Assembly (NCBI RefSeq): GCF_020379485.1
Contig: NC_063448.1
Span: 6,905,726-6,969,725, forward strand
Direction of reading: 5' to 3'
Origin: Brassica napus
Taxonomy: Eukaryota; Streptophyta; Magnoliopsida; Brassicales; Brassicaceae
DNA: 64,000 nucleotides
Made by a program: the position numbers and the translations under genes. Positions within the stretch are counted from its first letter, which is position 1. Each line of letters opens with the position of its first letter. Under the pieces are notes generated by a model. The model ran no database searches. It saw nothing but the letters and a program-made list of their open reading frames with translations, and had not been told where the DNA came from. Positions 55,223 through 64,000 of this stretch are shown in pieces.

Positions 55223-56549
55223 AGATATATAATGATAAATCCAGGAGAAAGTGGTGACTTGAAAGAATAATCGTTTGAATTATATTTATTTATTTCAATT
55301 ATACACAGACACACACACACACACTAAATGACCAAAGACTAGAGAGTAGCAAGTAGTTACCAAAATTAATTGCATTCGTCGTGACTGGTGGGCGCTTCTG
55401 TTTGGGGTCTAAATTAAATTGAAACAGCTCATTGTACATGACTTTTTATGCATTGAGATTAGACAGAAATTAATTCTGAAATTTTAAAATTTTGAAATTA
55501 TAAGAATCGATCCAAATGAATAATGGCCGTTGAGTCACGTAAGTTGTCATGTACCCTTTTTTAACAAAACACCAACGACGTGTTGCCAATCTCGATCATG
55601 ATTTATATTTCTTTTCCAAATCCAAAATATTTTCTTTTTTTTTACATGTTATTGTCTCTTTTCCCCAAACCCATACTCATAGTTTTCACAGCTTAAACTA
55701 AAAATGTATACTCTGTATATATAGCATTTCGTGTTACTATCAACTTGACTAATTTCTATTGTCAAAAGCTTTTTCTTCTACTAACTGGAATCTAATTTTT
55801 ATAAATAAAAAATGTAAAATAAACATAGTTTTTTGATGAAATTACGAGAAAGCATTAGAGTAAAGGCCTTCAAACAACTTAAAGATTACTTTCCATAGAA
55901 TCGTACTTGAAACTAAAACGTTATCATACATCCCATTTTTCCTTTTACAGAACGTTAACATACTTTTATTAAAACAAATAATGTCCTTCCTGGTATGCAT
56001 AATCTTGTTTACACATATGATTTAAAAACAATCATATTGAACCACATAACATCATAATTCAATGTAGGAAAAACCCATAAAAGCAATCATGTTCTCCACA
56101 AAACTCTAGACACTACTACCGTAACATAGTGGCTAGTGTTTCTTTATTTTATACTTAGTACTTCAGAAAATGCATAGCTGCCTACAAATTTAAATATTTT
56201 TAAGAAAATTAAACAAATAGTGTAATCAAAAGTGGGACAAGGAATCACAAATGGTGAAGAGGGGGTGGCAGTAATGGAGAACAAGGTCATGGGTTTCAGC
56301 GTTCGTTTTTTTTCAAACTTCCCTTCATACCCGCGCACTTACTCACCCATCCGTTGGTTTTCATTTTTATTTTAAGTCTTTTCTTTAAATATCTTAAAAC
56401 CAAGACTTCTTTTAATTTATTATATTTTGTTTTTACTAGCATTTTGAATTTGATAAAACGTAAAACCCATGTGTTCATGGACCGTGAATGACTTCAAAAG
56501 AAGAAAAAAAAATCTTTTTTAAACAAACCCATGTCTTGGGATTTTTGTT

Positions 56550-56879
56550 TTCTTATATATATATAGGAAGAACCCATTTTCCTTTTTAACGTAGCTCCAT
56601 CTCTGTAAAACATTTCGCATCAGAGGAGTTTAGTCACAGATTCACCAGTGGAGAATAATAAATAAAGCAGATATATAGTAGAGAGTCTTTGAGTGAGTTC
56701 CTTTTCAGAGTTTGTCTTTCATTAGGTTTTGTTTTTTCCTTTTTTTTAATTTTTTTTTATTTTTCTAAGGAAAAAGTCTTTGTGGGTGTGTGATTGGAAG
56801 AAGGACTTGGATTTTTATAAAAAGGCAACGGAGCGTCGAAGAAAACACTAAACTTACAGAGAGAAAGAGAAGAAGAAAA
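56550..56879 (+). promoter_or_regulatory. FLP core promoter and leader
   Basis: A TATATATATATA stretch at about 56554-56566 is a plausible TATA box about 315 bp upstream of the FLP start codon. The T- and purine-rich leader (56590-56879) has no long frame. Confidence 0.45.
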
Positions 56880-59094
56880 ATGGAAGATACGAAGAAGAAA
56901 AAGAAGAATATTAATAACGAAGATTCAAAGAAGAAGGAACGTCATATTGTTACTTGGGCACCAGAGGTGTGTGATGAATACATATATATACATGTCTGTC
57001 CTGAATCTCTCTGTTTTCTGAAATGGGTTTCTGGAGTTGCAGGAGGATGTTATACTAAGAGACCAGATTACTCTTCATGGAACTGAAAAGTGAGAGTTTC
57101 TCTTTTATTCACTTGACTCCTCTGTTTTTTTCCCTGAGAAAGTTTTGGTTTTTAAAAAGAGAGATTCTAAAAAAGAATGTTGGGTTGTTGTTATTGTTTT
57201 TTTTTGTTTTTTTTTTGTAACTGATGTTGGGTTGTTGCTTCCATTGTGTTTGTAATGATATTAGTTGGGCGATCATCGCATCAAAGTTTAAGGATAAAAG
57301 CACAAGACAATGCAGAAGAAGGTTGGTGACAAAGATTATAATCTGCTTAACTTCTTTTTTATTTATCAAAAAAAAAAAAGATAATAATCTGCTTAACTTC
57401 TTTAGAAACACAAAAGTTTTTTTTTTTACTTATTTAAATACGGCTATGGATCTTTTGTTTGCAGATGGTATACATACTTAAACTCCGATTTCAAGAGAGG
57501 AGGCTGGTCTCCTGAAGAAGATATACTTTTGTGTGAGGTAGGGTTCACTTACAAACTTCATTTTTTACATGGATAATATTCCAGATTTGGTGTTTGTTTT
57601 TTTTAATATATGATCTTGATGCTCTTGTGTTTGTTTTTTTAGGCACAAAGAGTGTTTGGGAATAGATGGACTGAGATAGCAAAGGTGGTTTCAGGCAGGT
57701 AGAATAACCGCTCTAATGGTGCTTGAAGTCATCATAATAAGACCAGAGTGATTCATTTAATGTTATGTACTTCTGTGTGTTTGTAGAACGGATAATGCTG
57801 TCAAGAACAGGTTTACAACACTTTGTAAGAAGAGAGCCAAACATGAAGCTATGGCCAACTCAAACAACAAGAGAATGTTGTTCTTAGACGGTATTAGTAC
57901 ACCTCAAAAAGCCGATAATGAAGCCCCTATTTCCAAGAGAACAAGGTAAGTTTGTTTCCTTTTGATCTAATAAACATAAGTTTTCAATCACACATTCATG
58001 GTTCTTGTTGGCTACTCTTATACAGAAGAAGTCACATTCTAGAGCTTACAGAGATGAATAATTACGGAAACGTTGAACCTTGTCTGAATCAGCAGGCAAG
58101 ATCTCCATTCTCGGTATTGGCGCACAATGCCACTGGTATTGATAGCTTGGAAGAACAGTATCAAACAAGCAATGTGAAGGAGAGTGATGGTGAAGGGATG
58201 TTTCTTAAGAAAGATGATCCTAAAGTCACAGCTTTGATGCAACAAGCTGAACTCTTAAGCTCCTTGGCGCAGAAAGTTAATGCAGACAACACAGAACAAA
58301 GCATGGAGAATGCTTGGAAGGTAAAACCAAGAAACCACAACTTCTTAAAGAAATATGAAAATAGCTAAATGGTCTGAGCTCTTGTTATATATGTTTAGGT
58401 CCTTCAGGATTTCCTGAACAAAGGCAAGGAAAATGATTTGTTGAGATATGGATTCCCTGACATTGATTTTCAACTGGAGGAGTTTAGGGACCTTATAGGG
58501 GATTTGAGGAGTAGTTATGAAGACAATGACCCATCTTGGAGGTGAATATAGCTTTTCATGTTTATGTTCATCATAAAGGTTTTGATTGTATATAACCTTT
58601 TTAATTTTGATGTTTGTTTAGGCAACCTGATCTCCACGACTCTCCAGCTAGCTCTGAGAATAGTTCAGGATCAACCATCTTGCTGGACCAGTCTGGTGAC
58701 AAAACACAACCATCATTGCCTGATCCTCCTCAGACAGAACATAAGGAAAGTGGAGAGGATTTTCTCTCAACGTGTGATGTCCTGAAAAATCCTGATGAGA
58801 ATAAGCCCATCTCGGGCGACGAAGAAAACTTCAGCTCGCCTATTCAGGTCACGCCCTTATTCAGGTCTCTAGCAGATGGCATACCAAGTCCACAGTTCTC
58901 TGAAAGTGTAAGAAGCTTCACACCACAGAGTACTTAGGCTTTGATCACACATTTGAGTCTTAAAAGACTGATTGCTTTTGCAGGAGAGGAGCTTCCTGCT
59001 AAAAACACTTGGGATTGAGTCCTCATCTCCATGTCCAAGTGCTAATCCTTCACAACCACCCCCTTGCAAAAGAGTCCTTCTACATAGCTTGTAG
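56880..59094 (+). CDS. FLP: FOUR LIPS / MYB124 R2R3-MYB transcription factor, 437 aa
   Basis: Ten exons with GT/AG borders: 56880-56966, 57043-57089, 57265-57321, 57465-57537, 57643-57698, 57787-57945, 58026-58320, 58399-58541, 58622-58907 and 58984-59094. The sum is 1314 nt, one residue from the Arabidopsis length as I recall it. R2 (about residues 22-73, WAPE then DVILRDQITLHGTENW and KSTRQCRRRW) and R3 (about 75-125, WSPEEDILLCEAQ, RTDNAVKNRF) form the DNA-binding domain. The long C-terminal part is acidic and Ser-rich. FLP is a nuclear repressor of cell-cycle genes such as CDKB1;1 that stops extra symmetric divisions of guard mother cells; it also acts in root gravitropism. Introns 2 and 3 carry micro-insertions 11 and 12. 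Confidence 0.96.
57177..57237. repeat. Micro-insertion 11, in FLP intron 2
   Basis: ATGTTGGGTTGTTG at 57177-57190 is repeated at 57224-57237, enclosing 33 bp of T-run, G, T-run, GTAACTG. It lies 27 bp upstream of the intron's 3' splice site and adds pyrimidines there. Confidence 0.88.
57338..57403. repeat. Micro-insertion 12, in FLP intron 3
   Basis: A 20-bp sequence (ATAATCTGC...ACTTCTTT) at 57338-57357 is repeated exactly at 57384-57403, enclosing 26 bp reading TTTATTTATC, A-run, GATA. The plus-strand tail orientation is opposite to insertion 11. Confidence 0.92.
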
Positions 59095-59805
59095 AACCAA
59101 CCAACCAACCATCTCTCTGATCCATCATCATCCCTAAAACCGCGGTTTTGTCTCTATGAAGACGTAGTTTTTTCTTTCTCACTTTTGCTTTAGGTATCTG
59201 CAGCCATATCGGCCTGGAAGTTTTTTGTGAAGCGGGCATGCCATGATCTGCATTCCTTCCTCCAACGGTTTTATATAATTCTTTGTTGGTTCCTAGAATG
59301 TTAACGGTTAACATTTCTAACCCCCAACAAAGAAAGCTCTCAAGAATCTGCCATATACTCAGATTCTTCAGATTTCTTCTCTTACTCAACATAAGGAAGC
59401 CATATCCACAAAGGAAAGGCACCAGTTTGTTCTAAGAAAAACAAAATTCTTTGGTTTGTCTCTTAAGGGCATATACTCAGATACATCATCTGAGCAATTT
59501 GCCGTGATTTCTTGATTTGTTTTCTTCTTCATCTCTGTACATAATCTCTTATCAACATATGATATAAAAGAAGTCTTTCAGAGTGTTACCTGTTTGTCTC
59601 TGTTGTTGTTCTCTCACAGCTGTGTAAGAGGAGAACAGAATGTTAAAAACTTATTGTAAAGACATATATAAAAAACATATATATAAGTTTCTTCTAATGC
59701 ACTGGTTTACATATTGCTAGTGTGACTACCTCTTTTGTGTTATATATTTAAGTAAAAAGTTCTCAAACCAAAAATAAAATTCTGAAGAAAATTCTAGATT
59801 TTGCA
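59095..59805. other. FLP/UTR3 convergent spacer (3' UTRs)
   Basis: About 0.7 kb between the FLP stop and the UTR3 stop, which face each other. It must contain both terminators and 3' UTRs. Minus-strand frames here (59042-59422) are antisense to FLP's last exon and not conserved. Confidence 0.6.
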
Positions 59806-61334
59806 TCAAGTCTTTTTCTTCTTCTGCACTCTCTGCAGCTTCCTCCATTTCAGGTAAATTTGGTAAGACAAACCACCAAACACCATTGACACACATCCCC
59901 ATTGTTTTGAGGATAATGGATTCCCGCTAAGAACAGAGGATACCACGATGCTTACAAACTTCCTGGTTGTGGTAATGGTCGTGTTAGCTAGAGACCCGAA
60001 TCTGCTAATCGTCAAGAAGATGAAGTTCTGTCCCACTGCACCGCATAGACAGTACATGAGAATGTCCCATGCTGCCTCAGGGTGTTGCTTGCAGAACTGC
60101 ACAGCTTCGAATCCGCTCCCGTGTGGCAATCCAAACATGGAGACCATGTTGTATATTGTTCCCCACAAATTCATTCCCAGCATTATGTCCCATGCGTTGG
60201 TTTTGGGGTACCTGTATCCATGTACGTGTGATGTTTACATTGATGGGTACCTATATCCATGTCAGGAATCATACCTTGCGGTAACGGAATCCTGGGTGGC
60301 GTTTGTGAATCCGTCAAAGGCGAGGTTCAAGAGGCAAAGTCCGTAACCAAGGGGAGCATTTGGATGTGCTAGCTTGCTGATGGTCTTGGAGCTTGTCTAA
60401 AGCCATTCAAAGCCAGCTTAGTATGCTCCTAAGACAACTCCTAACTAATGTTCCTGATTATAGAGCTGCTTACCTTAAGAAGGGCGAACATGGAGACTCC
60501 TCCCGCAACGAGAAAGGTGCAAAGATACTCAGGCAAAGTGTATCTTATGCCATAAACTAAGGAACCCATAAGCATAACTACATGAAAGAAAAAAAAAACC
60601 ACATATAAGATATACAGAGAAATCTTGATTCTAACAGCTATGGTCTTCTCTTGACGCTCTACATAGACACCTCACCTGGAATCATTTTAGAAGATTTTGC
60701 CAGAACCTGCAGCAAAGCAAGATCCCCATCAAATACCATATAAAACCAAATCCGTTTGAGCTGGATTATCAACCTAAAGTAACCTGAGCAGGGTAGCTGA
60801 TATACTTCAAAGCTTCAATGCCCATGGCAGGACCAATAGTATTAGTAATGCCAGCACTCCAGTACGTCCACCATGGAGCTCCACCACTACCTCCATTGGA
60901 CCAGAGCTTAATCACTGCTCATATTAAACAAAAATACTTCAGCTCCATCATCCAATTCTTTCAGCTATACAAATCTAATGTACACAACAAAAGTAAAAGC
61001 ATTTCGTTAAAACTCACTTATATAAGACCAAACCAAGCAAACTACATTCTGAGCCAAGTTCAGAAACGCAAGGTGCTCGAATCTCTTCCCATCTTCACCA
61101 AACTTCTTCGTCGACCTAAATCACACAAACCATAAAAGTTGGGTCCTTCGGATCAAAGAACAAGTTCCAAATCCAATCACAGAAACGCATCACCACCGTG
61201 ATCGATTCGAATTTGAGAAAATTTACTTACAAGGTTTCCTGAAGAACGCCTTGGTAAATGTACGCAGTCCAGATCCCGGCGACGCAGAATGACAACAACA
61301 GAACTCGCCGGAGACCGGAACCGTGAGCTTCCAT
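59806..61334 (-). CDS. UTR3: UDP-galactose/UDP-glucose transporter 3 (UTR3), 331 aa
   Basis: Seven exons on the minus strand: 61231-61334, 61018-61115, 60784-60914, 60676-60706, 60474-60577, 60275-60396 and 59806-60211, summing to 996 nt. The protein begins MEAHGSGLRRVLLLSF and has the multi-helix pattern of nucleotide-sugar antiporters (GIWTAYIYQGVLQETL, AGITNTIGPAMGIEALKYIS, QNFIFLTISRFGSLANTTIT, TTRKFVSIVVSSVLSG). The C terminus is Lys-rich (QKKKKT), compatible with ER retrieval. Arabidopsis UTR3 carries UDP-glucose and UDP-galactose into the ER for glycoprotein folding control and is needed, with UTR1, for pollen and embryo sac development. Position after FLP matches At1g14360. Confidence 0.96.
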
Positions 61335-62181
61335 TGTTTTTTTTATTCTCCGGCGACGATTCGAGTTTCGGTTTAATTTGAGATCAATCCTGAAGTGAAA
61401 ACCGGAAGTTATTTACTTATTAGTATCGGTGGCGGGAGAAACACGTAGATCTTCCACGTGTGATTATGTCATTGGATGGATAAACTGACGTGCCTGGTGA
61501 CTCAGGTCACACACTTGTATTCCATATCTGCGATATAAGCTTGAACTACGTGACGTGTTTCTCTACCCAAAAAACATCACGCAGTTAGCTAGTACCCATG
61601 CCTAATGAAAACTCCATGCAGTAAAAACATGTTTTTCTTTTTGTAAAACCATACTGGTGTAACTATTAATTGATATATATATATATGTAAACAATATTTA
61701 ACCATGTTACTCAAATTAAGTTCTTGAGTATTTTGATTTCTGTATACTATGAATGCTAATAAAATCAATGAACATCGAAGTCATGAACTCATAGAGGAGG
61801 AGGAGAATACGAATTAAGTTATATATGATAAACATTACTAACAATCCTTTGAGAGAACCATTTCTGATTTGAAGAGTGAAACGAGTGATTGTTACTCATT
61901 TTACACATGTATAGTACGTATAAGCTTCCTTCTCTTGAGTAATTTACTCGATACAAGTCACTTGTTCTCATTCCCTAACATTCGCAATGGAGTAATATAA
62001 TAATTTAAAAGGTTATTTACATAATTGTATATCAAAGTATTCAGACCAATAAGCTATATATTTACATAATTGTATAACGTGAGCAATCGAAACCATCTGT
62101 CCCTCACGTCACAATTGTGAATATAAACTTTCTAATTAAAACGAAAACAAATGGTAAAAAAGCTATGAATGCTTTTTCTTA
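61335..62181. other. UTR3 promoter and intergenic DNA
   Basis: The UTR3 leader and promoter lie here; TCCACGTG (about 61454) and TACGTGACGTG (about 61549) are ACGT-core motifs of the bZIP-binding type. The rest is AT-rich. No gene seen. Confidence 0.45.
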
Positions 62182-63440
62182 GGATATTGGGAGATGAATT
62201 TGCGTAGAGTTTGTGAAGATTTGAAAAAGTTATGTGGATTGTGAAAATTTATATACATTGACTTATGAAATTTGATCATAACTTGTTTAGATTGATATAG
62301 ATTTTCATGAATTTGTATTACCTCTTTTTTATCATTTTTTTGTAAAATATTTTCTAAATCATATAGCATGATTATTTACTTTTTGCTTTCAAATTAAAAA
62401 AAAAAATACTGATACATACAAAATTGAACAATTTTCTTAAATATCAATTTTAAAAGATTTTGTCACAAAAAGAGCATTAAAAAAAAGAAAATGGCCAAAA
62501 TAAGTTTCATTAAAAATGTAAAAAACTATTTTACCCCTTACGGTATAGATGTATAAGTAATAAAAAATAAAAAATAAAAAGTTGTTTTTATATATTTTTT
62601 TTTCTAATTCGAATATTTTTATAATTTTTCTATTTAAAAAAGTATTTTTTCAAATTTTCTTTTTGAAATTCGAAAATGTTTTTTGAAACTTTTTTTTTTA
62701 AATATTTTAATATTATTAAGATTTGTAAATGTAATTATTATTATTTATATTAAAAATATAATATTTTAAAAAATGTAAAAGTATATAAATGTAATGAATT
62801 ATAGTTTTGAACATATAATTTGAATTTAAGGTGCAATAGATATTTGGTAAGAATAATTATTTTGTTTTTAGTATTTTTATCACAAGAATTTTGAAAATCA
62901 CATGGATACATATGATATTTTGAAAGTTGAGTCTTATGAGTAAAAATGAATAGAATTCATCTCCCAATAACACTAGATTTAATTAGAATTAGAGAATCAA
63001 TAATAACTAAACTTTTTGAATAACAAAATATTTGAATGGATTTTGAAAATTCTTAAACCAATAATAATGGATTCTATTAAGATTTTTGAAATCCAAGAAG
63101 CAATAACAATGGATTCTTAAAATTCACAAACTCTACACAAATTCATCTTCCAATAACCCTTTGTATTTTTATCACAAATTTTTTGAAAATCACATGGATA
63201 CATATGATATTTTATAAGTTAAGTCTTATGAGTAAAAATGAATAGAATTCATCTCCCAATAACACTAGATTTAGTTAGAATTAGAAAATCAATAATAACT
63301 AAACTTTTTGAATAACAAGATATTTGAATGGATTTTAAAAATTCTTAAACCAATAATAATGTATTCTATTAAGACTTTTGAAATCCAAAAAGCAATAACA
63401 ATGAATTCTTAAAAGTCACAAACTCTACACAAATTCATTT
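62182..63440. mobile_element. Tandem MITE cluster with repeated terminal sequences
   Basis: A terminus GATATTGGGAGATGAATTTG continuing CGTAGAGTTTGTGAA starts at 62182. Inverted versions (ATTCATCTCCCAATAAC or ATTCATCTTCCAATAACC) end at 62971, 63158 and 63263, and a degenerate one lies near 63440. The segment 62868-63136 is repeated at 63162-63433 with about 95% identity. The pattern is of MITE copies inserted in or duplicated beside each other while sharing ends. AT-rich and non-coding; superfamily not determined because no clean target duplication was found. Confidence 0.7.
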
Positions 63441-63575
63441 CAGGAATATTTACTCGAGAACTCATTCGCATGCAAAATTTTGAACGTGTGATTGTTCTAA
63501 TTAAATCTGACTGCTACAAAAGGAAAAATGAGATGGGAACACGACTTTTTGTCCACCACCGTCCCTTCCTGTGGA

Positions 63576-63778
63576 TGTACTGGCGTGAGCATGACGCAAC
63601 CGGATATAACTCGAATTTCCACAAGTCTCCTGTCCTAGGATGTACTGGCGTGAGCATGACGCAACCGGATGTACTGGCGTGAGCATGACGCAACCGGATA
63701 TAACTCGAATTTCCACAAGTCTCCTGTCCTAGGATGTACTGGCGTGAGCATGACGCAACCGGATATAACTCGAATTTC
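63576..63778. repeat. 65/29-bp composite tandem repeat before the kinase exon
   Basis: The unit is TGTACTGGCGTGAGCATGAC plus GCAACCGGA (29 bp), usually followed by a 36-bp block TATAACTCGAATTTCCAC...CCTAGGA. Order: 65 bp (63576-63640), 29 bp alone (63641-63669), 65 bp (63670-63734), then 29 bp plus 15 bp (63735-63778), which runs straight into the kinase coding sequence. Confidence 0.93.
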
Positions 63779-64000
63779 GAGCAACAGAGCCCATTCTACA
63801 GTTCCTTCAGGGATCAGTAGTTTAGGATCATTACCAACGCACCATAGGACAGAAGGAGAGATACTTTCATCTCCAAATCTAAAGGCTTTCTCTTTCAACG
63901 AACTAAAGAACGCAACTAAGAACTTTCGTCCTGATAGTGTACTAGGAGAAGGAGATTTTGGTTGTGTATTCAAAGGATGGATTGATGAAACAACTCTCAC
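63669..64000 (+). CDS. RLCK-VII protein kinase PBL2/APK2A-like (At1g14370 orthologue), partial
   Basis: From about 63780 the plus strand encodes the conserved kinase N-terminal region. [20 protein letters not shown] is followed by [15 protein letters not shown] and the Gly-rich loop [12 protein letters not shown]; the window then ends, so most of the kinase domain is missing. Arabidopsis PBL2/APK2A is a receptor-like cytoplasmic kinase anchored by an MGNC myristoylation motif. No such exon is visible upstream to 61335. Instead the frame is open leftward through the tandem repeat to an ATG at 63669 ([14 protein letters not shown]). Either this is a new N terminus or the true first exon lies elsewhere and a 3' splice site (TTTCGAG, ending 63781) is used. 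Confidence 0.75.
   Translation, partial: MYWREHDATGYNSNFHKSPVLGCTGVSMTQPDITRISSNRAHSTVPSGISSLGSLPTHHRTEGEILSSPNLKAFSFNELKNATKNFRPDSVLGEGDFGCVFKGWIDETTL

Larger units (their letters stand above)
52188..56551. other. 4.4-kb intergenic region upstream of FLP
   Basis: Mostly AT-rich DNA, extreme at 54400-55130. It holds micro-insertions 9 and 10 and a short (AC)n run at about 55305-55324. A 121-codon plus-strand frame at 52536-52901 shows no domain. No gene or RNA gene recognised; distal FLP regulatory DNA may lie here. Confidence 0.5.

Noticed and set aside
59042..59422. 126-codon minus-strand frame downstream of FLP
   Set aside because: It overlaps the last FLP exon on the opposite strand and has no domain; an antisense shadow in the 3' UTR.

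Overview
This is nuclear plant DNA, almost certainly from a Brassicaceae crop-type genome (Brassica or Raphanus lineage). The evidence is plant-type introns, long AT-rich intergenic DNA packed with transposable elements, and a run of five host genes plus one partial gene. Their order matches, from memory, Arabidopsis At1g14330 (F-box/kelch), At1g14340 (RRM), At1g14345 (plastid membrane protein), At1g14350 (MYB124/FOUR LIPS), At1g14360 (UTR3) and At1g14370 (kinase PBL2/APK2A). Here the run spans about 47 kb because mobile DNA has inserted between the genes.

Layout. 0-16 kb is a transposon block: a complete but decayed hAT element (389-3469, perfect 8-bp target duplication), a CACTA element whose 3' end is replaced by a second copy of its own left flank (4665-8640), and a 5-kb PIF/Harbinger element (10043-15003) with a broken transposase but intact Myb/SANT-like and GRF zinc-finger genes. 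16.6-18.2 kb holds the F-box/kelch gene. 19.2-24.1 kb is a nest of hairpin MITEs followed by a non-coding retroposon. 27.4-29.6 kb holds the RRM gene and the plastid gene. 30-35.1 kb holds a foldback element, a Stowaway, and a 2.7-kb element with Harbinger-type ends and TAA duplications that encloses an intact five-exon B3-domain (REM-type) gene. 38.2-39.2 kb has four Stowaway elements, two nested in a third. 39.9-52.2 kb is again mobile DNA: two poly(A) retroposons with 14- and 15-bp duplications, a Helitron that swallowed a 4-kb L1 LINE, a foldback Mutator-like element, and a Helitron present as three head-to-tail 0.69-kb units. 56.9-61.3 kb holds FLP and UTR3, convergent and apparently intact. 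62.2-64 kb has a tandem MITE cluster, a 65/29-bp tandem repeat, and the start of the PBL2-like kinase, whose usual N-terminal exon is not visible.

The host genes are independent housekeeping or developmental genes, not a pathway. The most unusual pattern is at least twelve very short insertions (5-33 bp, mostly a poly(A)/poly(T) run plus a few bases), each flanked by an 11-20 bp direct repeat. They look like target-primed retrotransposition that copied little more than the tail; two lie in FLP introns. A second pattern is decay of coding transposons by Trp-codon-to-stop G-to-A changes, as expected from deamination of methylated cytosines.
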